Assembly (NCBI GenBank): GCA_002101905.1
Contig: LQPU01000028.1
Coordinates: forward strand, 1 to 64,000
DNA length: 64,000 nt
Direction of reading: 5' to 3'
DNA from: Mycobacterium shimoidei
GTDB lineage: Bacteria; Actinomycetota; Actinomycetes; Mycobacteriales; Mycobacteriaceae
Shown here: positions 18,075 to 27,308 of the stretch, piece after piece
How positions within the stretch are numbered: position 1 is the first letter of the stretch
Layout of the letters: every line of letters begins with the position of its first letter
Made by a program: the position numbers and the translations under genes
Notes under the pieces: model-generated
Seen by the model: only the letters and a program-made list of their open reading frames with translations
The model's database searches: none
Told to the model about the DNA's origin: nothing

Positions 18075-19259
18075 GTGGATAGAGCGTTGCAAGCCCTTGG
18101 ACATGCGCTAGCCCTGGCCGGGTCGATGACCTGGGAGATTCTCTGGGCGCTGGTGCTCGGATTCGCGTTGTCGGCGGTGGTACAGGCCGTGGTGCGCCGG
18201 TCAACGGTCGTCAGTTTGATGGGCGACGACCGACCACGCACGCTTGCCGTGGCGGCCGGCCTCGGCGCCGCATCGTCGTCGTGCTCCTACGCCGCGGTCG
18301 CGCTGGCCCGATCGCTGTTCCGCAAGGGCGCCAACTTCACCGCGGCGATGGCCTTCGAGATCGGTTCGACGAACCTGGTGGTCGAGCTGGGCATCATCTT
18401 GGCCCTGCTGCTCGGCTGGCAGTTCACCGCCGCCGAATTCGTCGGCGGACCGTTGATGATCATCTTCCTGGCGGTGCTGTTCCGCCTGTTCGTTCGGTCC
18501 CGGCTTATCGACGCCGCCCGGGAGCAGGCCGAGCGCGGAGTTGCCGGGTCGATGGAAGGCCATGCAGCGATGGACATGTCGGTGCAAGGCGACGGTTCGT
18601 TCTGGCGGCGGCTGCTGTCCCGGCGGGGGTTCACCTCGGTGTCGCACGTGTTCGTCATGGAATGGACGGCCATCTTCCGTGATCTGGTTCTCGGTCTGTT
18701 GATCGCCGGCGCCATCGCGGCCTGGGTTCCCGAATCCTTCTGGCAAAACTTCTTTTTCAGTGAGCATCCGGTGCTGCGCGGGCTGTGGGGGCCGATCGTC
18801 GGGCCGATTGTGGCCATCGTGTCGTTCGTCTGCTCCATCGGCAACGTGCCGTTGGCCGCGGTGCTGTGGAACGGTGGTATCAGCTTCGGCGGCGTCATCG
18901 CGTTCATCTTCGCCGACCTGCTGATCCTTCCTATCCTGAATATCTACCGCAAGTACTACGGCACCGCGATGATGCTGACATTGCTGGGCACGTTCTACGC
19001 GGCGATCATCGCCGCGGGGTATGTCGTCGAATTACTGTTCGGCGCAGCGCATCTCATTCCCAGCGAACGCAATGCCACGGTGATGCACGCCGAGCTGTCG
19101 TGGAATTACACCACCTGGCTCAACATTGCGTTCTTGGTTCTGGCGCTGGTGCTGGTCGTACGGTTCTTCGCGACGGGCGGCATGCCGATGCTGCGCATGA
19201 TGGGCGGCTCGCCGGACGCAGAACACGACCATCACGATCACAGTCACGACCATCACTGA
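18075..19259 (+). CDS. DUF318/YraQ-family permease with His-rich tail
   Basis: A 394-residue integral membrane permease, like Rv2963. The GTG at 18075 is chosen for AGGGG upstream; the open frame extends to 18018. Family motifs include GAASSSCSYAAVALARSLF with a conserved SCSY, GSTNLVVELGIILALLLGW, and the second repeat CSIGNVPLAAVLWNGGISFG. Eight or so membrane spans are arranged in two halves around a cytoplasmic loop at about 150-195. The C-terminus ends in EHDHHDHSHDHH, a likely divalent-metal-binding tail. Relatives include the organoarsenical permease ArsP, but the substrate here is unknown. purU starts 17 bp after its stop. Confidence 0.85.
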   Translation: MDRALQALGHALALAGSMTWEILWALVLGFALSAVVQAVVRRSTVVSLMGDDRPRTLAVAAGLGAASSSCSYAAVALARSLFRKGANFTAAMAFEIGSTNLVVELGIILALLLGWQFTAAEFVGGPLMIIFLAVLFRLFVRSRLIDAAREQAERGVAGSMEGHAAMDMSVQGDGSFWRRLLSRRGFTSVSHVFVMEWTAIFRDLVLGLLIAGAIAAWVPESFWQNFFFSEHPVLRGLWGPIVGPIVAIVSFVCSIGNVPLAAVLWNGGISFGGVIAFIFADLLILPILNIYRKYYGTAMMLTLLGTFYAAIIAAGYVVELLFGAAHLIPSERNATVMHAELSWNYTTWLNIAFLVLALVLVVRFFATGGMPMLRMMGGSPDAEHDHHDHSHDHH

Positions 19260-19276
19260 CCGGAGACGAGGGGCCC

Positions 19277-20194
19277 ATGACCGCGCGTTCGTCGAAGCCA
19301 CCGCCGGAGAACTATCCGCCCCCGCCCGGGCGCCCGCCGCTGGCCGACATCGGTCGACTCCTGCTTCGCTGCCCGGACCGGCCCGGACTGATTGCCGCAG
19401 TGAGCGATTTCCTGGCCAAAGCCGGCGCCAACATCATTTCGCTGGACCAGCACTCCACCGCACCGGAGGACGGAACCTTCCTGCAGCGGGCGATCTTTCA
19501 CCTGCCCGGTTTGACGGCTGCCATGGACGAATTGGAACGACAATTCGCCGCCACGCTGGCCGAGAAGTTCTCCATCGACTACCGCTTCACCGAGGCCGTC
19601 AAGCCCAAGCGCGTCGCAATCATGGCGTCGAAAGACGACCACTGTCTACTAGATCTGTTGTGGCGCAATCGCCGCGGCGAACTCGAAATGTCGGTTGTCA
19701 TGGTGATCTCCAACCATCCCGACCTGGCCGATCACGTGCGCCCATTCGGGGTGCCGTTCTTCCACATACCGGCCACCCGCGACATCCGTGCCGAAGCCGA
19801 GGAGCGTCAGCTTCAGTTGCTGCGCGGCAATGTGGATTTGGTGGTGCTGGCACGCTATATGCAGGTCCTCAGCGGCGAATTCCTGGGAGGTGTCGGCTGT
19901 CCGCTGATCAACATTCATCACTCGTTCCTGCCGGCCTTCATCGGCGCGGCCCCCTACAAGCGGGCACGAGAGCGCGGCGTGAAGCTGGTCGGCGCGACTG
20001 CCCACTACGTGACCGAAGTCCTCGACGAGGGGCCGATCATCGAACAGGATGTGGTGCGGGTCAACCACACCCACACCGTCGAGGATCTCGCGCGCCTTGG
20101 CGCCGACGTCGAACGGGCGGTGCTGTCACGCGCCGTGCAGTGGCACTGCCAGGACCGCGTTATCGTCCACGACAACCAGACGGTCGTCTTTTAG
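19277..20194 (+). CDS. purU: Formyltetrahydrofolate deformylase
   Basis: A 305-residue protein with an N-terminal ACT domain ([20 protein letters not shown], near residue 29-48) and a C-terminal formyltransferase-fold hydrolase domain. The catalytic Asn-His-Asp set is in [11 protein letters not shown] (near 213) and [14 protein letters not shown]. PurU hydrolyses 10-formyl-THF to formate and THF, supplying formate and balancing one-carbon pools. The stop overlaps the coaD stop by 4 bp, tail to tail. It follows the permease on the same strand. Confidence 0.95.
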   Translation: MTARSSKPPPENYPPPPGRPPLADIGRLLLRCPDRPGLIAAVSDFLAKAGANIISLDQHSTAPEDGTFLQRAIFHLPGLTAAMDELERQFAATLAEKFSIDYRFTEAVKPKRVAIMASKDDHCLLDLLWRNRRGELEMSVVMVISNHPDLADHVRPFGVPFFHIPATRDIRAEAEERQLQLLRGNVDLVVLARYMQVLSGEFLGGVGCPLINIHHSFLPAFIGAAPYKRARERGVKLVGATAHYVTEVLDEGPIIEQDVVRVNHTHTVEDLARLGADVERAVLSRAVQWHCQDRVIVHDNQTVVF

Positions 20195-20670
20195 CGGTCG
20201 CGGAGTTTTTCGGTGAGCCGACGGTTCACGGGTTCGGGCAGCAGATCAGAGACGTCGCCGCCCATCGACGCGACTTCCTTGGCCAACGACGACGACACGA
20301 ACGAATACCGCGGGGTCGTCGCGACGAAGAAGGTGTCCACCCCTGCAATGTGTTTGTTCATCTGCGCCATCTGCAGCTCGTATTCGAAATCGGTGCCGGT
20401 GCGCAGCCCCTTCACGATCGCGGTCAGCCCGCGGGACCGAACGAAATCGACCACCAGGCCCTCGCCGGACTCCACTCGCACGTTGGGCAGATGCGTGGTC
20501 GACTCCTCGATCATCGCGATGCGCTCGTCGAGGCTGAACATGCCCTGTTTGTTCGGGTTGACCAGGACGGCGGCCACCACCTCGTCGAACTGCGCGGCCG
20601 CGCGCTCCAGGATGTCGACGTGCCCCAAAGTCACCGGGTCGAATGATCCCGGACATACGGCGCCGCTCAT
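20191..20670 (-). CDS. coaD: Phosphopantetheine adenylyltransferase
   Basis: A 159-residue enzyme of normal length that transfers AMP from ATP to 4'-phosphopantetheine, the penultimate step of CoA synthesis. The nucleotide-binding motif [10 protein letters not shown] is near residues 8-17, and the C-terminal [17 protein letters not shown] holds the conserved phosphate-contacting residues. It forms a minus-strand group with rsmD, 24 bp upstream, and its stop overlaps the purU stop. Confidence 0.97.
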   Translation of the reverse strand: MSGAVCPGSFDPVTLGHVDILERAAAQFDEVVAAVLVNPNKQGMFSLDERIAMIEESTTHLPNVRVESGEGLVVDFVRSRGLTAIVKGLRTGTDFEYELQMAQMNKHIAGVDTFFVATTPRYSFVSSSLAKEVASMGGDVSDLLPEPVNRRLTEKLRDR

Positions 20671-20694
20671 GTGCGATGACGCTAGCAGGGCGCG

Positions 20695-21249
20695 TCAGCT
20701 AAGTTCGGCCAGCTCCAAACGAGTGTCGCCATAGACCCGCTGCTGCCAGGGCTGCCAGCCGGCCGGCCAGCTCAGCGGCTCACCGCCGGATGACCGCTCC
20801 ACCGCGACGACGGTGCCGCCCTGAGCCCAGCCATGCGTCACCAACGCGACGAGCAGCGCCTCGATCTCGGCGGCGCTCACGTCGTACGGCGGATCGGCCA
20901 GGATCAGATCGACCGGCGTCGTGGCCCCACCGGCCAGCACGGTGGCCACCGGCTCACGGCGCAATGTCGCGCCAGGCAGCCCCAGCGTCGCGATGTTGCG
21001 GCTGAGCACCTTTGCGGCGCGGTAGTCGGATTCGACGAAGATCACCGACGCCGCCCCGCGCGACAACGCTTCCAGGCCCAGCGCGCCCGACCCGGCATAA
21101 AGGTCCAGCACCAAGAATCCTGTCAAATCCAGCCGGGCGGTCAACACGTTGAACAGGGCCTCCCGCACCTGATCGGTGGTGGGCCGGGTACCTCGCGGCG
21201 GGACCGCGATACGCCGCCCTCCGGCCACCCCGCCGACAATCCTTGTCAA
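20695..21249 (-). CDS. rsmD: 16S rRNA (guanine-N2) methyltransferase RsmD family
   Basis: A 184-residue SAM-dependent methyltransferase. [18 protein letters not shown] at about 50-67 is the SAM-binding loop and LADPPYD near 118 is the catalytic DPPY motif; RsmD modifies G966 of 16S rRNA in E. coli. The start is TTG at 21249 ([13 protein letters not shown]), at the edge of a 53-bp repeat. The GAGGAGGAGC in that repeat, about 8 bp before the TTG, looks like the ribosome binding site. coaD is downstream. Confidence 0.92.
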   Translation of the reverse strand: MTRIVGGVAGGRRIAVPPRGTRPTTDQVREALFNVLTARLDLTGFLVLDLYAGSGALGLEALSRGAASVIFVESDYRAAKVLSRNIATLGLPGATLRREPVATVLAGGATTPVDLILADPPYDVSAAEIEALLVALVTHGWAQGGTVVAVERSSGGEPLSWPAGWQPWQQRVYGDTRLELAELS

Positions 21250-21349
21250 AAGCGCCGCTCCTCCTCGTCGCTACGCTCCGCATCGTCGTCGACGCGGACC
21301 AAAAGCGCCGCTCCTCCTCGTCGCTACGCTCCGCATCGTCGTCGACGCG
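21248..21349. repeat. Two direct copies of a 53-bp MIRU-like repeat
   Basis: A 49-bp unit beginning AAAAGCGCCGCTCCTCCTCG and ending CATCGTCGTCGACGCG starts at 21248 and at 21301, a 53-bp period. The first copy overlaps the rsmD start and supplies its Shine-Dalgarno-like GGAGGAG on the minus strand; the second ends one base before the pyc stop codon (21350). MIRUs of about 53 bp placed between start and stop codons of neighbouring genes are known in M. tuberculosis. Copy number may vary between strains. Confidence 0.85.
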
Positions 21350-24300
21350 TCAGCGCAGCACCACCAGCAGATCGCCGCCCTCGACCTGAGCGGTGGGCGG
21401 TAGCGCGACCCGCTGCACGGTCGCGTCGGTGGGCGCGGTGATCGGGGCCTCCATCTTCATGGCTTCGATGGTGGCGATCATCTGTCCGGCACTGACCTGA
21501 TCGCCCTCGGAAACCGCAACGGTGACAACGCCGGCGAATGGCGCCGCGATATGCCCGGCATTGCTCGGGTCGGCCTTTTCCAGGGTCGGAATCGTGCTGG
21601 CGATGCTGCGGTCGCGTACCTCGATCGGCCGCAGCTGACCGTTGATGATGCACACCACCGTGCGCACGCCGCGTTCGTCGGGTTCGGAAATGGCCTCCAG
21701 GCCGATCAGCAACTCCACGCCTGGTTCCAACCGCACCCGGTGCTCCTCGTTGTGGCGCAGGCCGTAGAAGAACTGGTTGGCCGACAACGACGAGGTGTCA
21801 CCGTAGGTCTCCCGGTGCGATTCGAATTCTTTTGTTGGACCGGGGAACAGCAGCCGGTTAAGAGTGGCCTGCCGTTTGGGCCCGGCTAACGCCAGGGTGG
21901 CCTCGTCTTCGGGCGTCAAATCCGGAGCGGGCTTAGCCGGCGCTCGTCCGGCTAGCGCGGCGCTACGCAGTGGTTCCGGCCAGCCACCGGGTGGATCACC
22001 CAATTCTCCCCGCAGGAACCCCAGCACGGACTCGGGAATATCGAATTTTGCCGGATCCGAGGCGAATTCGTCGGCGCTGATCCCCGCGCCGACCAGCGCC
22101 AGCGCCAGATCGCCCACCACCTTCGATGATGGGGTGACCTTGATCAGCCTGCCCAGAACGCGGTCGGCGCCGGCGTAGGCCTCCTCGACCTCCTCGAACC
22201 GGTCCCCCAGCCCGAGCGCAATGGCCTGCTGGCGAAGATTCGATAGTTGCCCGCCCGGAATCTCATGGTGGTAAACCCGGCCGGTCGGTCCCGGCAGCCC
22301 GGATTCGAAGGGCGCGTAGACCTTTCGCAGCGCCTCCCAATACGGCTCCAACGAGCACACCGCACCCAGCGACAGGCCTGTGTCGTACTCGGTGTGTGCG
22401 GCGGCCGCGACGATCGAGCTCAGCGCAGGCTGGCTCGTTGTTCCCGCTAGCGGGGCCGCGGCACCGTCGACCGCGTCGGCGCCGGCGTGCCAGGCCGCGA
22501 TATAGCTGGCCAGCTGGCCACCCGGAGTGTCGTGGGTATGCACGTGCACAGGCAGGTCGAACCGACTGCGCAGCGCGCTGACCAGTCGGCCGGCGGCCGC
22601 GGGTCGCAGCAGGCCGGCCATGTCCTTGATCCCCAGCACATGGGCGCCGGCGTCCACGATCTGCTCGGCCAGCTTCAGGTAGTAGTCCAGAGTGTAAATC
22701 TGCTCACCCGGGTCGGACAGGTTACCGGTGTAACACATGGCGACTTCGGCTATCGCAGAACCGGTTTCGCGCACTGCGTCGATCGCGGGGCGCATTGACT
22801 CGAGGTTGTTGAGCGCATCGAAGATGCGGAAGATGTCGATGCCCGTCGCAGTTGCCTCCTCGACGAAGGCTGAGGTCACAATTTCCGGATAGGGCGTGTA
22901 GCCCACCGTGTTGCGGCCCCGCAGCAACATCTGCAGGCAGATGTTGGGCATCGTCTCACGCAGCGCAGCGAGCCGCTCCCAGGGATCTTCCTTCAAAAAC
23001 CGCAGTGCCACATCGTAAGTCGCTCCGCCCCAGCATTCCATCGACAGCAATTGCGGTGTGAGCCGGGCGACGTAGGGCGCCACCTTCAGCAGTCCACTGG
23101 TGCGCACCCGGGTGGCGAGCAACGACTGATGCGCGTCGCGGAACGTGGTTTCGGTCAGCCCCACCGCCGGCGACTGCCGCATCCAGCGCGCGAATCCCTC
23201 CGGCCCCAACTCGATTAGCCGCTGCTTGGAGCCCGGCGGCGGATCGGCCTCCAGGTCGACTTCGGGCAGCTTGTCATGCGGGTATACCGTCGACGGCCGC
23301 GAGCCGTGCGGCTTGTTCACCGTGACGTCGGCCAGATAATTCAAGATCTTGGTGCCGCGGTCGGCCGAGGATCGCGCGGTCAGCAGCTGTGGGCGCTCGT
23401 CGATGAACGACGTGGTCACCCGGCCGGCCTGGAAGTCGGGATCGTCCAAAACAGCTTGCAGGAAAGGGATATTCGTGGACACACCACGGATCCGGAATTC
23501 GGCGATCGCGCGCCGGGCGCGACGCACCGCCGCGTGCAAGTCGCGGCCCCGGCAGGTCAGCTTGACCAGCATGGAGTCGAAGTGCGCGCTGATCTCCGCG
23601 CCCAGGTGCGTGCCGCCGTCCAGCCGGATTCCCGCCCCGCCCGGGCTGCGGTAGGCGCTGACCCGGCCGGTGTCGGGCCGAAAACCGTTGGTCGGGTCTT
23701 CGGTGGTGATGCGGCATTGCAGCGCCGCGCCATGCGGCTGGACCGCGTCCTGGCGCAGGCCCAGATCGTCGAGGGATTCCCCGGCGGCGATACGGAGCTG
23801 GCTGGAAACCAGGTCGACGTCGGTGATCTCCTCGGTGACGGTGTGCTCGACCTGGATGCGCGGGTTCATCTCGATGAACACGTGCTCGCCGCGCTCGTCG
23901 AGCAAAAACTCCACCGTGCCTGCGCAGCTGTATCCGATGTGGCGGGCGAATGCCACCGCGTCGGCGCAGATCTTCTCGCGCACCTGCGGATCCAGGTTCG
24001 GGGCGGGCGCCAGTTCGATGACCTTCTGGTGGCGGCGCTGCACGCTGCAGTCGCGTTCGTAGAGGTGGATCAAGTTGCCGTACGTGTCGGCCAGGATCTG
24101 CACCTCGATGTGGCGAGGATTCAGCACCGCCTGCTCGAGGTAGACGGTCGGATCCCCGAACGCCGATTCGGCCTCCCGGCTGGCGGCTTCGATCGCCTCG
24201 GGCAGTGCGGCGGGGTCGTCGACGCGACGCATGCCGCGGCCCCCGCCGCCGGCGACCGCCTTGACGAACAACGGGAATCGCATGTTGTCGGCGAAGGCCA

Positions 24301-24733
24301 CCAGCTCGTCGACCGACGCCGACGGCGACGAGGACATCAGCACCGGTAGGCCCGCTTCGCGTGCGGTCGCGATGGCCCGGAACTTGTTGCCGGTCAGCTC
24401 GAGCACCGCAGCGCTGGGGCCGACGAAGATGATACCCGCCTGCGCGCAGGCCGCCGCCAATTCCGGGTTCTCCGAGAGGAATCCGTATCCGGGATAGACG
24501 GCGTCGGCGCCGGCGCGGCGGGCAGTTTCGACGATCTCGTGGACCGACAGGTAGGCCCGCACCGGGTGGCCTTCCTCGCCGATCTGGTACGACTCGTCGG
24601 CCTTGAGCCGGTGCACCGAATTTCGGTCCTCGTAGGGATACACCGCGACGGTGCCGATACCCAGCTCGTAGGCAGCGCGGAACGCGCGGATCGCGATCTC
24701 ACCGCGATTGGCCACCAGCACCTTGGTAATCAC
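21350..24733 (-). CDS. pyc: Pyruvate carboxylase
   Basis: A 1127-residue multidomain enzyme. The biotin carboxylase domain (1-460) has VANRGEIAIRAFRAAYELGI and the ATP-grasp region KAVAGGGGRGMR. The carboxyltransferase domain (about 530-850) includes the conserved TTFRDAHQSLLATRVRT. A C-terminal biotin carrier domain has EAMKMEAPI with the biotinylated lysine. It makes oxaloacetate from pyruvate and bicarbonate, feeding the TCA cycle. The ATG lies at 24733; vkor is 19 bp upstream. The stop abuts the 53-bp repeat. Confidence 0.97.
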   Translation of the reverse strand: MITKVLVANRGEIAIRAFRAAYELGIGTVAVYPYEDRNSVHRLKADESYQIGEEGHPVRAYLSVHEIVETARRAGADAVYPGYGFLSENPELAAACAQAGIIFVGPSAAVLELTGNKFRAIATAREAGLPVLMSSSPSASVDELVAFADNMRFPLFVKAVAGGGGRGMRRVDDPAALPEAIEAASREAESAFGDPTVYLEQAVLNPRHIEVQILADTYGNLIHLYERDCSVQRRHQKVIELAPAPNLDPQVREKICADAVAFARHIGYSCAGTVEFLLDERGEHVFIEMNPRIQVEHTVTEEITDVDLVSSQLRIAAGESLDDLGLRQDAVQPHGAALQCRITTEDPTNGFRPDTGRVSAYRSPGGAGIRLDGGTHLGAEISAHFDSMLVKLTCRGRDLHAAVRRARRAIAEFRIRGVSTNIPFLQAVLDDPDFQAGRVTTSFIDERPQLLTARSSADRGTKILNYLADVTVNKPHGSRPSTVYPHDKLPEVDLEADPPPGSKQRLIELGPEGFARWMRQSPAVGLTETTFRDAHQSLLATRVRTSGLLKVAPYVARLTPQLLSMECWGGATYDVALRFLKEDPWERLAALRETMPNICLQMLLRGRNTVGYTPYPEIVTSAFVEEATATGIDIFRIFDALNNLESMRPAIDAVRETGSAIAEVAMCYTGNLSDPGEQIYTLDYYLKLAEQIVDAGAHVLGIKDMAGLLRPAAAGRLVSALRSRFDLPVHVHTHDTPGGQLASYIAAWHAGADAVDGAAAPLAGTTSQPALSSIVAAAAHTEYDTGLSLGAVCSLEPYWEALRKVYAPFESGLPGPTGRVYHHEIPGGQLSNLRQQAIALGLGDRFEEVEEAYAGADRVLGRLIKVTPSSKVVGDLALALVGAGISADEFASDPAKFDIPESVLGFLRGELGDPPGGWPEPLRSAALAGRAPAKPAPDLTPEDEATLALAGPKRQATLNRLLFPGPTKEFESHRETYGDTSSLSANQFFYGLRHNEEHRVRLEPGVELLIGLEAISEPDERGVRTVVCIINGQLRPIEVRDRSIASTIPTLEKADPSNAGHIAAPFAGVVTVAVSEGDQVSAGQMIATIEAMKMEAPITAPTDATVQRVALPPTAQVEGGDLLVVLR

Positions 24734-24752
24734 GTGCGTCCCTTCAGGTTGC

Positions 24753-25379
24753 TTAGAACAGCGTCGCCCAGTATTCCCGGAATCGCACCAAGATAAGCAA
24801 CACGACCGCGGTGAACCACAGCGCGGTGATCGACCACCGCCAACGGTAAAGCTGGAACGCCACTGCGCCGCCCCGGTTTTCCAGGACCGGGCGCGACACG
24901 ATCCCGCCGACCACCACCAGCAGGGGGATGGTGACCGCCCATACCACCATGCAGTACGGGCACAACGCCCCGATGCGGTAGAGGCTTTGGAAGATCAGCC
25001 AGTGCACGAACGCCGCCCCAACCAACGTTCCAACGCCTAGGCCGACCCAATACCATTGCGGTAAAGTAACTTTCGCAACCGCGAGCACGCCGGTGACCAC
25101 GACGACGGTGAAGGCGGCGATGCCAATCAGCGGGTTGGGGAAACCCAGCACCGAGGCCTGCGGCGTCACCATCACCGACCCGCACGACACCACCGGATTG
25201 ATATTGCAAGACGGCACATACGACGGGTTGAGCAGGATATTGATCTTCTCCACCGTCAGCGCGCCCGACGCAAGCAAACCGAGCACTCCGGCAATCAGGA
25301 CCCACCAGGCACTGCCCGGCGCTACTGCCGGCGATTGCGAATCTGGTTCGGCCGGTTGCGCTGAGCCTTCGGCGGTCAC
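24753..25379 (-). CDS. Vitamin K epoxide reductase homologue
   Basis: A 208-residue membrane protein with about five spans. The loop cysteine pair is SCNINPVVSCGS and the active-site CPYC lies in ALCPYCMVVWA. VKOR homologues reoxidise DsbA-type proteins in the cell envelope of actinobacteria, passing electrons to quinone, in place of DsbB. The GTG start overlaps the stop of the upstream DsbA-like gene (4 bp), and this pairing supports a role in extracytoplasmic disulfide formation. pyc is downstream on the same strand. Confidence 0.93.
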   Translation of the reverse strand: MTAEGSAQPAEPDSQSPAVAPGSAWWVLIAGVLGLLASGALTVEKINILLNPSYVPSCNINPVVSCGSVMVTPQASVLGFPNPLIGIAAFTVVVVTGVLAVAKVTLPQWYWVGLGVGTLVGAAFVHWLIFQSLYRIGALCPYCMVVWAVTIPLLVVVGGIVSRPVLENRGGAVAFQLYRWRWSITALWFTAVVLLILVRFREYWATLF

Positions 25380-26131
25380 GACGCCGGCGTGGCCGCCGTG
25401 TCGATGCCCGGTACGTCCCCGACGATCTCTTTGATCTTGGCCACCAGCGCGTCGGGTGTGGACGGGTCATAGTCCTGACCGTTGATGCGGATCGTCGGGG
25501 TGGCATGGATGCCGACTGCGGCCGCCATGCCATCGACCAAGGGAACGTACTTGCCGCTGTTGATGCAATCGGGCACCTTGCCAACGACGCCGGCCTGGCG
25601 GGCAGTCTCGATCAGCCGCGCGTTATCGGGGAAGGACGTGCCGATTTCGGCGGGCTGCAGTTGCGGGGTGAACAGCGCGGTGTGGAAGCGGCGGAAGGCA
25701 TCTATCGACTCGTCGGCCACACAGTAGGCGGCGGCCCCGGCGCGGCTTGAATAGTCGTCATTGCGCGGACTGCTCAGGATGCCGACCATGTAATAGTCGG
25801 CCGCGATGGCGCCGCTGTCGATCAGCTTGGAGACCGTGGGCCCGAAGGTCCGTTCGAAGTTGCCGCAGGCCGGGCACAGGAAATCTTCGTAGAACGACAC
25901 GACCGCCTTGGGCTCCTTGGTGCCCTCCTTGGTGACCAGCTTGCTCGACGTCACCCGCACCGCCCGGGCACCGCTCTCAGTGTCCTTTTTCTCATGCGAG
26001 ATGACGATGTAGCCGATGAGCGCAACGGCGAAGATCACGAAGACCGCGGTGAAACCGATCCTGAACGCCAGATCGCGCCGGCGACCGGCGGCTTTCAGGT
26101 CATAGGTGGGGCGTTTACGTTTTTCGGCCAC
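25376..26131 (-). CDS. DsbA-like membrane-anchored thiol oxidoreductase
   Basis: A 251-residue protein with a cytoplasmic basic N-terminus, one membrane span (about residues 23-45, IGFTAVFVIFAVALIGYIVI) and an extracytoplasmic DsbA/thioredoxin fold. The active site is FLCPACGNFERTFGP, with CPAC near 92. The cis-Pro loop is ATPTIRINGQ near 210. It likely oxidises cysteines in exported proteins and is itself reoxidised by the VKOR encoded next to it. This corresponds to Rv2969c. The start is GTG at 26131. Confidence 0.93.
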   Translation of the reverse strand: MAEKRKRPTYDLKAAGRRRDLAFRIGFTAVFVIFAVALIGYIVISHEKKDTESGARAVRVTSSKLVTKEGTKEPKAVVSFYEDFLCPACGNFERTFGPTVSKLIDSGAIAADYYMVGILSSPRNDDYSSRAGAAAYCVADESIDAFRRFHTALFTPQLQPAEIGTSFPDNARLIETARQAGVVGKVPDCINSGKYVPLVDGMAAAVGIHATPTIRINGQDYDPSTPDALVAKIKEIVGDVPGIDTAATPAS

Positions 26132-26186
26132 GGGTTCGCTGATCCTTTGGTTGTCGGTAGTTGGGCCTTAGCGTATCGACGTCGAC

Positions 26187-27308
26187 TCAGATGCGGCTGA
26201 GGTGGGCGCGCAGCGCAGAGACCATCTCGGCGGTGGCGGCCGCGCAGCCGCCCCCGAGCGGAAACAGATTCGCGAAACCGTGCGTCAGTGACCCCATGCA
26301 GCGAAAGTCGACGGCATTGCCCGCCGCTCGCAGCGCCGCGGCGTACCGCTCACCCTCGTCTCGTAGGGGGTCGAAACCCGCGACGGTGATCAACGCGGGC
26401 GGCAATCCGGACAGCGATTCGGCCAGCAACGGGGAAACCCGTGTATCGGCGGGGTCCACGCCCGAACCGCCCAGATAATGCGACTCGAACCAGTCGATGT
26501 CGTCCCTGGTGAGCAAAAAACCATTGGCGAACAGCGACAGCGACCGGGTCTGCGCGGTGAAGTCGGTTCTCGGGTAAATCAACCACTGCAGCGCCGGCTT
26601 GGGACCCTGGGGGGCTTCGTCGCGAGCCAGCAGCGACACGACGGCCGCGAGGTTGCCACCGGCACTGTCGCCGCCGACCGCCACCCGGCCGGGCTGCGCG
26701 CCCAGATCAGCGGCATGTTCGCACGCCCAGCGAAACGCCGCGTACGCGTCGTCGACTGCGGCCGGGGCCGGGTGCTCAGGGGCCAGCCGGTAGTCGATCG
26801 ACAGCACCTGGACGTCCGCATCACGGCAGGTCAGCCTGCACAACTGGTCATGGGTGTCCAGATCACCGATCACCCAGCCGCCGCCGTGATAGAAGACCAG
26901 CAGCGGCGCAGGGTCGGGGCACGCGGGCCGGTAGTGCCGGGCCGGGATGTCGCCGGCCGGGCCCGGTATCGACACGTCGTCGACCGCAACGTGGATCTGG
27001 GGCCCGGGAAACTCGGTCAGCTGCCGCATCTGGGCACGGGCGGTGGCGGGATCGTTGTCGGCCGCGAGCCCACTGAGCCCCATGACCCGCAGGCCGGCCA
27101 GCGTCAACTGAAGCGTGGCGTCCAAGGTGTTGCCGTCGATGGTGATCGAGCGTCCGCCCGAGAGCAATCGCTTGGCTCCGCTTGGGATATACGGAATGAC
27201 CTTCATCGCAGCGCTGGCGGCATTGGCCTGCAGGCGGCCGGTCAGCCCCGATGAGCCGCGCAATGCTCCCAGCGGGGAATTTGAGATGCCTGGCAGACTT
27301 CGTGTCAT
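26187..27308 (-). CDS. lipN: Alpha/beta hydrolase of the HSL family, LipN-like
   Basis: A 373-residue esterase/lipase like Rv2970c. The HSL oxyanion motif YHGGGWVIGD is near residue 140-149, the nucleophile elbow GGDSAGGNLA around 213, and the catalytic Asp and His fall in GFDPLRDEGE and LTHGFANLF. The ATG at 27308 is chosen because AAAGGAA lies 7 bp upstream and the family start MTRSLPG follows; the longer frame to 27356 overlaps the opposite gene. Its ATG and that of the divergent aldo-keto reductase share the CATG at 27306-27309. Confidence 0.92.
   Translation of the reverse strand: MTRSLPGISNSPLGALRGSSGLTGRLQANAASAAMKVIPYIPSGAKRLLSGGRSITIDGNTLDATLQLTLAGLRVMGLSGLAADNDPATARAQMRQLTEFPGPQIHVAVDDVSIPGPAGDIPARHYRPACPDPAPLLVFYHGGGWVIGDLDTHDQLCRLTCRDADVQVLSIDYRLAPEHPAPAAVDDAYAAFRWACEHAADLGAQPGRVAVGGDSAGGNLAAVVSLLARDEAPQGPKPALQWLIYPRTDFTAQTRSLSLFANGFLLTRDDIDWFESHYLGGSGVDPADTRVSPLLAESLSGLPPALITVAGFDPLRDEGERYAAALRAAGNAVDFRCMGSLTHGFANLFPLGGGCAAATAEMVSALRAHLSRI

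Noticed and set aside
21248..21349. CRISPR array or insertion sequence end
   Set aside because: Two tandem units without spacers, no transposase or cas gene nearby; fits a MIRU-like repeat.
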